Source of the DNA: UBA4744 sp963707435
GTDB lineage: Bacteria; Actinomycetota; Acidimicrobiia; Spongiisociales; UBA4744
Reading direction: 5' to 3'
Assembly (NCBI GenBank): GCA_963707435.1
Contig: CAVPPF010000005.1
Coordinates: forward strand, 372,001 to 436,000
Length of the DNA: 64,000 nt
Shown here: positions 12,701 through 21,100 of the stretch, in pieces
Numbering within the stretch: position 1 is the first letter of the stretch
Layout: every line of letters begins with the position of its first letter
The notes under the pieces: model-generated
Database searches by the model: none
What the model saw: only the letters and a program-made list of their open reading frames with translations
What the model was told of the DNA's origin: nothing
Program-made: the position numbers and the translations under genes

Positions 12701-14067
12701 GCGACCTCTTCGGCTTCGGCCAGTTCCTTAAGAACTTTGTGCTCGTCGTACCGGGTGAAGACCAACCCGGCGGAGAACGTCAATACGAACCCGACCATGC
12801 CACTCAGGCGAATCCCCAGATCGTCGCCCGGATCCCTTCCGAAGGTGGTCAGCATGGCGAATATGAGGACCCCGAAGGTCTGCCCGAACTTCTGCATGAG
12901 TGTGCGGGCGGCAAAGAACATCCCCTCCTTGCGCTCGCCGCTTCGCTGGGCGTCGTGCTCGGCAATATCGGCCAGGACCGCATTGGGCAGCACCCCGAGG
13001 AAGGCCAGCGGAACGGCGTAGAGCAGCACCAGGGCATAGGCCTGGGCCTCGTCCGACAGCGGGAACCGGCCCAAAAAGAAGATGCCCAGGAAGATGACGC
13101 TCATTGCCAAGAAAGACAGCACGACCAGGGGTTTCTTGCCGATCCGCTTGGCCAGGAGATTCACGAGCGGATAGAACAGGAACGACACAACCACGGTGAT
13201 GGCCAGCAGGGTTCCGACCAGCGCTTCCTCCTGTAACAGCAGGACCGTCACGTAGTACAGCAGACCGGTCGTGATGATCGTCAGCCCCGTGAAGTAGGAG
13301 AAATCGGCCACGACGTAGTAGCGGAAGTGCACGTTGCGAAGGGTCTCTCGCAGCGCCGCCATCAACGGCACACTGGTGGGCACCCCGTCGCTGTACTTCT
13401 TCTCGTCGATCGCCAGAACCGGCACGTACATGAAGATCAGCGCCAGAACGGCGAGCAGTCCCACTGCGTACTGGAATGCTCGCAGCTCGCTGTCGACGTT
13501 GAAGGTCGATTGCAGTATGTCGGCAATGGTGGGCGTCTGGGCCGCCAGGATGATGCCGAGAGCATACGTGACCGAGATCCAGGTGGACAGGTTGAGGCGC
13601 TCGTTGGGCGTATGGCCCAGCTCCGGAAGCAGTGCGAAGAACGGCGTCACGTACACGGTCAACGAAACGTAGAAGAGAGCTTGAACGATCACCAGCCAGA
13701 CGATGTTCCACCCCGAAACCCCCTGCACCGGGGGAACAAACATCAGCACCAGGAACAGGGCGGCGGGGAGGGCACCGAAGGCCAGGAAGGGGATGCGACG
13801 GCCGCGCCGGTTCGTGGTGCGGTCGCTCCAGCTGGCGATCAGCGGGTCTGTTACCGCGTCGAGCAGCCTGCCGGAGGCGGCGATGAGGGTGAGCGCGTTC
13901 AGAACGCCGAGGAAAGTCACGGTGGTGATGAGCGGCGGCAGGCCGGCGCTGTCCGGGGGGAGATAGAAATACACCAGCGCCAGGCCGACCACGTTGATCA
14001 GCGTCGACCACCCCAGCTGGCCGATTGCGTAGGCGATTTGCTTCGAAAGCGGAAGTTTCGGTTTCAT
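12697..14067 (-). CDS. MFS transporter, GPH (glycoside-pentoside-hexuronide:cation symporter) family
   Basis: Integral membrane protein of 456 residues with about 12 hydrophobic segments, the usual length for MelB-like GPH symporters. The family signature in the TM2-TM3 loop is clear: DAVTDPLIASWSDRTTNRRG followed by RRIPFLAFG (about residues 68-97). A long hydrophilic central loop and a short charged C-terminus (KVLKELAEAEEVA) are typical. GPH members couple sugar uptake to H+ or Na+, but the substrate cannot be told here. The stop codon overlaps the esterase start by four bases. The 195-bp divergent gap with the rhodanese gene holds an inverted repeat at 14155 that may regulate one or both sides. 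Confidence 0.88.
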   Translation of the reverse strand: MKPKLPLSKQIAYAIGQLGWSTLINVVGLALVYFYLPPDSAGLPPLITTVTFLGVLNALTLIAASGRLLDAVTDPLIASWSDRTTNRRGRRIPFLAFGALPAALFLVLMFVPPVQGVSGWNIVWLVIVQALFYVSLTVYVTPFFALLPELGHTPNERLNLSTWISVTYALGIILAAQTPTIADILQSTFNVDSELRAFQYAVGLLAVLALIFMYVPVLAIDEKKYSDGVPTSVPLMAALRETLRNVHFRYYVVADFSYFTGLTIITTGLLYYVTVLLLQEEALVGTLLAITVVVSFLFYPLVNLLAKRIGKKPLVVLSFLAMSVIFLGIFFLGRFPLSDEAQAYALVLLYAVPLAFLGVLPNAVLADIAEHDAQRSGERKEGMFFAARTLMQKFGQTFGVLIFAMLTTFGRDPGDDLGIRLSGMVGFVLTFSAGLVFTRYDEHKVLKELAEAEEVA

Positions 14068-14154
14068 GCAGCCTCCACGGTCCGGGCGACTTTACCTCGC
14101 AACCCGGTACCTTCTCTCCCTTGTCGGTTTCGATTGTCAACGTGGTAACAACCT

Positions 14155-14177
14155 ATCCATACACTGTCCCTATGGAT
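14155..14177. promoter_or_regulatory. Inverted repeat in the divergent MFS/rhodanese promoter gap
   Basis: The arms ATCCATA and TATGGAT are perfectly complementary and separated by 9 bases. They lie 88 bp upstream of the MFS start and 85 bp upstream of the rhodanese start. This placement suits a repressor or activator operator. No regulator gene is adjacent, so the function is inferred. Confidence 0.4.
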
Positions 14178-14262
14178 GTCCCCGTGCCACGTGAAACGCG
14201 AAAATCGTCACTATCGCGCGTAGCGGGAGCAACGTGAAACCATCTCTGGGATACTGGATGCC

Positions 14263-15117
14263 GTGACACATCCCCTGATCAGCGTCGACGAACTTGCCGG
14301 GCAGCGTACCAACGATGATCTGCGGATCGTCGATACCCGCTGGTATCTGGCCGACCCCGCCGAAGGTCGCGCAGAGTACGGGCGGCACCACATTCCGGGG
14401 GCAATCTTCCTGGATCTGGATACTGATCTCTGTGCTCCGACCGGACCCGGACGCCATCCCCTCCCCGATAGTGACGAGTTCTCTCGATTGCTGGGCTCGG
14501 TCGGGATCGGCAATCACCACCGGGTGGTCGTCTACGACGATTCTGCCGGGGCGGTCGCCGCCCGCCTCTGGTGGATGCTCCGCCACCTCGGCCACGACCG
14601 GGTCCAGGTCCTGGACGGGGGTTATTCAGCCTGGTGGAGGGCAGGACAACCAACGAGCGCCGAGGTTCCGGCCTGGCCGGCCGTGCAGTTCACGCCCCGG
14701 GAACGCACCGACGACACGATCACCGGCGAGGAGTTGGCTCGGCGGTTGGGATCGGTGGTGGTGCTCGATGCCCGTGCCCCTGAACGTTATGCAGGCCACC
14801 AGGACCCGATCGACCCGGTAGCCGGACATATCCCGTCTGCGATTTCCGCTCCGTACGCCGAGAACACCGCCCTGGACGGGCGTTTCCGCCCGCCGCGTGA
14901 GCTACGGGCTCAGTTGCTCTCGCTGGGCCTTGGCGGCGAGCGTCCCGTCGCAACGTATTGCGGCAGCGGGGTCACCTCGTGCAGCAACATTCTGGCGGCA
15001 GTGGTGGCCGGGTTGCCCCCTCCCCTGCTGTACCCCGGCTCGTGGAGCGACTGGTGCACGACCCCGGGACGACCGATCGCGGTAGGCCCGGAACCGGGTG
15101 AAGTACCGGGCACCTGA
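14263..15117 (+). CDS. sseA: Sulfurtransferase with two rhodanese domains (SseA / 3-mercaptopyruvate type)
   Basis: It transfers a sulfane sulfur from thiosulfate or 3-mercaptopyruvate to a thiophilic acceptor in the cytosol. At 284 residues it is the standard two-domain length. The N-terminal inactive rhodanese domain holds LRIVDTRWYL, EYGRHHIPGAIFLDLDTDLC and VVVYDDSAGAVAARLWW. The C-terminal catalytic domain holds VVVLDARAPERYAG, GHIPSA and the active-site loop YCGSGVTSC with the nucleophilic Cys near residue 239. CGSGVT is the common actinobacterial SseA loop. GTG start; no strong Shine-Dalgarno. It is divergent from the MFS gene. Confidence 0.92.
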   Translation: MTHPLISVDELAGQRTNDDLRIVDTRWYLADPAEGRAEYGRHHIPGAIFLDLDTDLCAPTGPGRHPLPDSDEFSRLLGSVGIGNHHRVVVYDDSAGAVAARLWWMLRHLGHDRVQVLDGGYSAWWRAGQPTSAEVPAWPAVQFTPRERTDDTITGEELARRLGSVVVLDARAPERYAGHQDPIDPVAGHIPSAISAPYAENTALDGRFRPPRELRAQLLSLGLGGERPVATYCGSGVTSCSNILAAVVAGLPPPLLYPGSWSDWCTTPGRPIAVGPEPGEVPGT

Positions 15118-15139
15118 CGTCAGGTTGGTTGTCGGCACA

Positions 15140-15205
15140 CCGGTCGCCGCCTAGGGGCGGCTGCGCGCCCGTCGCCAGCGGGAGAGGCACAGGCGGGGAG
15201 AAGCC
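15140..15205. repeat. REP-like palindromic intergenic element, copy 1
   Basis: A GC-rich segment contains CCGCCTAGGGGCGG (a 5-bp stem around CTAGGG) and GCGGGAGAGGC. Parts resemble the larger element at 33215-33310 (CGGCGGCTACGCGCC, GCGGGAGAGGCC). It explains why the frame of the next gene remains open upstream without being coding. Confidence 0.45.
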
Positions 15206-15254
15206 AGCGCGTTTGCCGACGCTACCCTCCCAGTCGATAGCAAGGAGCTCGAGC

Positions 15255-16245
15255 ATCGCCGATCTGCAAACACTGGCCGAAGCCGTTGAGGAGGGCGATC
15301 CTGCCAAACTGCTGAAGCTCGTCGACGGCCTCTGCAAGGGTCGTGACTGGGAAGGCCTCGTCGACCTCAAGGCCCGCTGCCGCCATGCGGTCGATCGAGG
15401 CAAGCAACTCTGGGCCGTCGCCGACCACATCGAGTACCGGCTGGCGCTCGAGGCGCCGGGCGAGTGGGCCGGACCGATGGTGTTCGAGGGTGCCGGCCGG
15501 TTCACGCTCGGCCCCCTGCCGGAGGTAGCTGCCTCCCGTCACACGTGGGACGAACTTGCTCCCCATCTCCCGCTCGGTCCGGCCCGGACGGTGACCGCCT
15601 ACGAACGGGTTGTCCGAGGGGAAGACCTCAGCCATGCTCCAGGAATCGATCAAACGATGCTGGAGCTCCCCCTCCGGCTGATGGAATGGGAACCCGCCTA
15701 CACCGTTGCTTCGTATCACTCGGACAAGACAGAGTTTGCGGCTCCGGAGCTTCCCCGCATGGAGCTCGTCGACCTTCCGGAGCGTCCGCCCCCAACGGCC
15801 GATGAGCCCGAATCCATTGACGCTCTCCTGAATCTGGTCCGGCCCTGGGCGGAAGAATCCAACGGCCGGGCGGAAGCCGCCGTCGTCCATGGGGACAGTA
15901 AGGGGTCAGTCCGGGCGCTGGGGCCGTCCCGGGCCCGAATGGCTCCCATAACCCCCGATCAGGCGTTAGCCCTGATGGCATGGGCAGGCGCCAGCGGTGG
16001 AGCCCACGGCCGCCGGCCGGGAGCCGCAGCCGGCAGATACGGAGCGTGGTGGACCGCAGCAGCACTTGCCGGCCTGCTCGAAGACTGGCCGGTTCAGCCG
16101 GACCACCTGGGTGAGGCCATCCACGAACTCAACTGGTTTGCATGGTCCGACCTCGTGGCACCCACCGGTTGGACATTCCACATGGCCGTCGAAGACCCGG
16201 CTGCACGGTCTGGCCTGGGCAGTCGCGGCCGTAGATGCGAAATAG
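15255..16245 (+). CDS. Unrecognised protein of about 330 residues (start and end uncertain)
   Basis: I do not recognise this family. The product is soluble and Trp- and Pro-rich. It begins IADLQTLAEAVEEGD and has a distinct central part (GAGRFTLGPLPEVAASRHTWD) and a C-terminal domain with small-residue-rich helices (LALMAWAGASGGAHGRR, GAWWTAAALAGLLEDW). No ATG, GTG or TTG sits at a plausible place: the frame is open from a TTG at 15129, but that stretch is a repeat element. AAGGAG at 15241-15246 lies 8 bases before an ATC (15255), so the start may be ATC or the base may be misread. A TACCCT hexamer at 15223 could be the -10 box. Near 16205 a shift would give the end HGLAWAVAAVDAK with a stop at 16243-16245; unshifted, the frame runs into the heptamer repeat to 16262. 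Confidence 0.6.
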
Positions 16246-16248
16246 CGG

Positions 16249-16297
16249 CCAGTAGCCAGTAGCCAGTAGCCAGTAGCCAGTAGCCAGTAGCCAGTAG
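16249..16297. repeat. Heptamer tandem repeat CCAGTAG x7
   Basis: Seven exact, uninterrupted copies of the 7-bp unit CCAGTAG lie immediately after the likely stop codon of the preceding gene. The unit contains an in-frame TAG in one frame, so it is unlikely to be coding. Confidence 0.9.
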
Positions 16298-16356
16298 CTG
16301 ATTATCCCTTCTCTATCCATATACTATCCACTGACTTGGGCAGAACTGGTTGCTGC

Positions 16357-16388
<32 letters not shown>

Positions 16389-16404
16389 GTCGAGCTCTGC
16401 TCGC

Positions 16405-17001
16405 TTAGAGATCCAGCTCCAGGAGGTGAGACACCAGTTCTGAACGGGACATGCCGATCTCGGCTGCCGAACCGTCGATAACGGCGATCTCCGGAGCGGC
16501 GAGGTACAGCATGTGGGTCACCCGCCCGGTCGCCGCCTTCCGTCGCCGGGGACGGAACGGCAGGTCGGCGTCACCCTGCTCGGCAAGGTATCGTTCGCGA
16601 ATCCCGGCGTAGCGGTCGCGGTAGGCGTCGAGCACCATGTCGGTCAGGTAGCGGTCTTCCTGCGCTGCCTTGTCGGTGAATCGCTGGCTGAGCTCGACGG
16701 GAATAGACACGTTGACCCGCTTCTTCCGCCCGGTCTTGGGCGTGGCCGGGGCTTTCGGGCGTGCCGCCCGTTCAGGGGTCTTGACCGGTTGGGGAGCCTC
16801 GACCGGGGGCTCCGGTGGGGGTTCAACCGGAACGGCGTCTTCGCTGGCAGCCTTCTTCTTCTTGCCCTTGCTGCCCTTCTTCCCCTTCTTGGAGGCCGGC
16901 TTGTCCTCCTCGACCGGAGGGATTGGCCTCTTGGGCGGAGGCGGCACATCGACCTTGCGCTCGGCCTGAAACCCGCTGAGATCGAGGTCGCGGTCGCTCA
17001 C
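16405..17001 (-). CDS. ParA-associated small protein with Lys-rich linker and RHH-like C-terminal region
   Basis: A 198-residue protein that probably binds DNA and acts with the upstream ParA. The start is set by the GTG that overlaps the ParA stop (GTGA at 16998-17001); longer upstream reading is parA in another frame. Residues 1-30 begin SDRDLDLSGF. A Pro/Lys-rich linker (KPASKKGKKGSKGKKKKAAS) and a Pro/Glu-rich segment follow, then the domain RKKRVNVSIPVELSQRFTDKAAQEDRYLTD with a beta strand followed by helices like ribbon-helix-helix regulators. Near the end, GSAAEIGMSRSELVSHLLELDL could be another DNA-contacting helix. It is not a canonical ParB: no nuclease/CTPase motif is visible. Confidence 0.75.
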   Translation of the reverse strand: MSDRDLDLSGFQAERKVDVPPPPKRPIPPVEEDKPASKKGKKGSKGKKKKAASEDAVPVEPPPEPPVEAPQPVKTPERAARPKAPATPKTGRKKRVNVSIPVELSQRFTDKAAQEDRYLTDMVLDAYRDRYAGIRERYLAEQGDADLPFRPRRRKAATGRVTHMLYLAAPEIAVIDGSAAEIGMSRSELVSHLLELDL

Positions 17002-17900
17002 GAGCCACTCCTGTCTGCATAGGCCGCCAGGATCTCCTTGGTGAGACTCTGATAGTCCTCCGCCAGGCCTGAGGCGGTCTTGGAGAAACCGTTCGACGAG
17101 GGCTGGTAGGGGCGCTCCCAAACACGTTCCGCCACGCGTTGACTCAGCGCCGTAGCGGCTGCAGCCTCATACTCGAAGGAGAGCATCCCGTCCCGGCGCA
17201 TATCGGTTGACGCCTTGCGCGCATTGCGAATAACCGTCTCGAACACCGGGGCGGCACCCGCCAGGTTGCGAATCAGGCGCTCCTTCGTGTCGGCGAGGAT
17301 CCTGGTGTCCTGGCGGGCAAAATCAAAAAGAGCAACTCCGAGCACGTCGATTTGCGGATTGTCGTGCGATCGCACGGTGGCGAATGACCGCGCCACCCGT
17401 ACCAGGCCGTGCAGAGAACCGAGGTCTCGCTTGGTCGGTATCACCAGAAACCGGGTGGCGATCAGGATGGCTTCCAGCAGCACCCCGCCCGCGGGCGGAC
17501 AATCGAGGAGCACGAGGTCGTAGTCCTCGGCCAGCGATGCCAGCGCGTCGGCAATCGCCGTGGCCGGAGCCGACTCGTCCAGAAGGCGGGGCGCCAGCAC
17601 GGTCATCAGACCATCCATGTGATCGCCCCCGGGAACGGCATCCAATCCGGGACGAACATTGCGCAGTGGCTTGAGGGCGGAGCCGTCCCGAATAGCCGCC
17701 ATCAGACCGGCACCCTGGTCGGAGTCACCCGCCTGGGTGTACCCGAGGTCGGTGCCCAGGTTTCCTTGGGGATCGAGGTCCACCGTCAGGACCCTCCACC
17801 CGCTCAATGCCGCGATCCCGGCCACGTTGGCGGTGACGCTGGTCTTCCCGACGCCGCCTTTGCCGTTAGCGAAAGCGATGGTGTTGGTCAGCGAGGTCAT
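16998..17900 (-). CDS. parA: ParA/Soj family partition ATPase
   Basis: A Walker-type ATPase of about 300 residues that moves DNA or protein cargo on the nucleoid. The deviant Walker A motif is FANGKGGVGKTSVTANVAG, with the signature lysine; A-prime is LTVDLDPQGNLGTDLG; Walker B is YDLVLLDCPPAGG. Family-typical FLVIPTKRDLGSLHGLVRV follows. The C-terminus is a helical tail ending EILAAYADRSGS. Two starts are possible: GTG at 17912 or ATG at 17900; ATG is preferred because GGAAA lies just upstream. The partner gene overlaps by four bases. Alternating CTATG/CATAG pentamers upstream could be an operator or centromere-like site. Whether it serves the chromosome or a specialised cargo cannot be told. 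Confidence 0.9.
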   Translation of the reverse strand: MTSLTNTIAFANGKGGVGKTSVTANVAGIAALSGWRVLTVDLDPQGNLGTDLGYTQAGDSDQGAGLMAAIRDGSALKPLRNVRPGLDAVPGGDHMDGLMTVLAPRLLDESAPATAIADALASLAEDYDLVLLDCPPAGGVLLEAILIATRFLVIPTKRDLGSLHGLVRVARSFATVRSHDNPQIDVLGVALFDFARQDTRILADTKERLIRNLAGAAPVFETVIRNARKASTDMRRDGMLSFEYEAAAATALSQRVAERVWERPYQPSSNGFSKTASGLAEDYQSLTKEILAAYADRSGS

Positions 17901-18157
17901 TGGTTTTTCCACTATGCCACATTAGGTTGCCCATAGTACATACCTACGTCTATCTATGTGGTCACCATGTGGACAATAGATGGGAACATAGCATATTGAG
18001 TTCTGGTGCCGGTGACTAGTCAACAAGCGATACCAGCATTTGGTACGACCCCTATTGACGAATCCGTCAAGTCCCTCTCACCAACGTCCGAAACATACGT
18101 GACTACGCATGAAACGTGCGTAGCAGACGCATGCACGAAGGGGATCGCGAGCAGGTA
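17901..18157. promoter_or_regulatory. Divergent promoter gap between parA and protein B, with alternating CTATG/CATAG pentamers
   Basis: This 257-bp gap is more AT-rich than its surroundings. CTATG (17912, 17954) and CATAG (17932, 17987) alternate in orientation at about 20-33 bp spacing, as expected for an autoregulatory operator or a partition site. A hairpin (TTGACG, 4-base loop AATC, CGTCAA) lies at 18055-18070. No gene is evident in it. Confidence 0.4.
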
Positions 18158-21100
18158 ATGGGCTGGACGAGAGCGACACATAGAGCGGGCTTCCCGCTGA
18201 CCCACACGCGACGGACCGCCGGAAATCGGCGCCGTCCTCGCGCGGTGGTGGCCGTCGCCCAGGTTCTCGCTTTCCTGCTCGGTTCCATCCCAACATTGGT
18301 CGCCCCAACGCCGGCGCTGGCCGCTCCCGGCGACGTGTGCTACATGGTCGCCGACAACGGGTCACCCCACACCACAGGAGCCGACCTGCTCACTCGCTTC
18401 GACGACACCACAGGCGTCGAGACCATCGTCGACAGTTCGACCAACGGAACCGGCACCTCCCTCATCGAAGCCATCGTCTATGACCCGCTCACCGGCGTCC
18501 TCTACGCCACTGATGCCGGGACGTGGGGAACTCTCAACCTGACCACCGGAGACTTCTCGGCGATCGGCGCAACCGGGTACTCGGACATCGACTCCCTCGC
18601 ACTGGACCCGTTCACCGGCGTCTTCTACGGAGCGGTACGTCTCGGAGCCGCCGACGATGTCCTGGTCGAGATCGACCCGGCCACCGGCGCGGCCTCCAAC
18701 CCGGTCACGATCCTCAGTACTGCGGGCGTCGGACTGGGCGACATCGACGACTTCGCCATCGACACCGACGACGCCACCCTCTACGCCATCGCCAATAACG
18801 GCGGATCCGGTGACCGGGTGGTCATCATCAATCGGATCACCGGGGCCGTCACCGATGTCGGACCCACCGCCCCGGCCGCCGACGTCGAAGGGCTGGGCTA
18901 CAACCCGTACGGTCAGCTGATGGGAACCTCCGGTTCGGGCGCCCAACTGTGGGACTTCAACGAGACCACGGGGGCTGCCTCCAATCCCCGCAACCTGAAC
19001 TACGGAGACTATGAATCAATCGACTGCAACACCGGCGGCAGTAATGCGATTAGCGGCACCGTGTTCAACGATCTCGACTCCAGCGGCGGCCAAGGAAGCG
19101 GCGAGCTGGGGATTCCCGGCGTCACCGTCAACCTCTACCGGGACACCAACGGAAACGGCTCCATCGATGCGGGTGAACCCCGGGTTGGAACGGTGACCAC
19201 CGACGGGAACGGTCACTACGCCTTCGCAGTACGCACGACCGGTGCCTTCGTCCTCGACATTGACACCGGCACGCTCCCGGCCGGGGCCGTCATGACCACC
19301 GACAACCTCGAGGCAGCCGACTTCGGGACAGCGTTCGGACAGTCGGACACCGGAAACGACTTCGGAGCGGTCGTGCCTCCCGCCATGTCGGTCACCAAGA
19401 CCTCCGACCTGGCCGGACCGGTCGGACCCGGTGATGTCATCACCTACACAATCACGGCGACCAACACCAGCACCGAAACCCAGACCGACATCGTGATCTC
19501 CGACCCGCTGCCGACTGGCACTACCTACGTCTCGCAGTCGACCGTGGCCACAGGATATGAGAGCACCGCCGGCTCGTCGACCGTCACCTACGACAACATC
19601 GCCGACGTGGCCATCACATCAAATAGTTGCTTCAACCGCACATTCTCCGTCTCGGAGGACCTGACATTGACCGACGTGGATCTCGGGTTCAACGCAGACC
19701 ACACCTACCGGGGTGACATTCGACTCCGGTTGACCTCTCCAGACGCCACCACGGTGACACTCGTGAACACGTCCAACGATTCCCGCGATGGATACGACTT
19801 GAAGTTCGACGATGCTTCGACGAATCCCATCAACGACGGCACCAACGACTCGACCGCCTCCCCCTACTACGACCGAACGGCCCGCCCGCAGAGCTTGTTG
19901 GGTGCCTTCAACGGAGAATCTTCGGCGGGAACCTGGACTCTCGAGGTTTGCGATCTCGTGAGTGGCGATGTCGGCACCTACCACCGCTCACAGCTGGTCC
20001 TATCCGGAACCACATCCGGAATCTCCGCCGTTACCAGGGACAACGTTCCGGGCGGCGCCAATCCGGATCTGGTGGACGGTGTTCCCGCCGATCTCGTCGA
20101 AGCCGCCGACGGGTTCCTGCTCACGCAGGGATCCTCGATGACGGTGACCTTCCAGGTTCAAGTCGACAACCCGCTAGGGGGTGGGATCACCGAAATCGAG
20201 AACACCGTAGCGGTCACATCCGATCAGCAAACGACGCCAGTGACCGCATCCGACCTGCTTCCCGTCGGCTATGCCCCTGCCCTGGAAGTGGTGAAGTCGG
20301 GACCTGCCACGGCTGATGTCGGTGACACGGTCACGTACACCTTCTCGGTCACCAACGACAACGTCACCGGCGACGGGTCACCCATCACCATCACTGGTGT
20401 CACCGACGATGTGGCCGGAGCCGCTTCGTTCACCGGAGGCGACGACGGCGACAACCTCCTCGAAGTCGGCGAAACCTGGACCTACCAAGCCACCCACACG
20501 GTCGGACTCGGCGACCCGGACCCCCTCGACAACACCGTCACCGTCACCGGAACCGACCAGGACGGCGACCCCGTCCCCGACGCCACCGACACCCACAGCC
20601 TCGACATCGACTACGGTCCTGCCCTGGCGGTCGCCAAGTCCGGACCTGCCACCGCCAACGTGGGTGACACGGTCACCTACACCTTCTCGGTCGCCAACGA
20701 CAACGTGGCGGGAGACGGGTCACCGATCACCGTCACCTCGGTCACCGACGACAACGCCGGGGCGGCTTCGTTCACCGGCGGCGACGACGGGGACAACCTG
20801 TTGGAGGTCGGTGAAACTTGGACCTACGAGGCGACCCACACGGTTGGGCTGGGCGACTCGGACCCACTGGTCAACACCGTCACCGTCACCGGCACCGACC
20901 AGGACGGCGACCCCGTAGCCGACGCCACCGACACCCACAGCTTGGACATTGACTACGCCCCGGAGATCGATGTGGTGAAGTCGGGGCCGGCTACCGCAGA
21001 CGTGGGTGACACGGTCACCTACACGTTCTCGGTCACCAACGACAACGTGGCCGGCGACGGATCCCCCATGACCGTCACCGGTGTCACCGACGATGTGGCC

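Noticed and set aside
15129..15254. In-frame TTG start at 15129 for the unknown protein
   Set aside because: The added residues come from a GC-rich repeat element, and a ribosome-binding site lies downstream at 15241.
16249..16297. CRISPR-like array
   Set aside because: The units are contiguous heptamers with no spacers, and no cas gene is present.
17002..17121. Longer N-terminus for the RHH-like protein
   Set aside because: The upstream codons are the parA 3' end in another frame; the GTGA overlap gives a natural start.
18362..18946. Minus-strand frames across protein B (Gly/Val-rich)
   Set aside because: They are shadow frames of a strongly biased high-GC coding sequence, with no start signals or domains.
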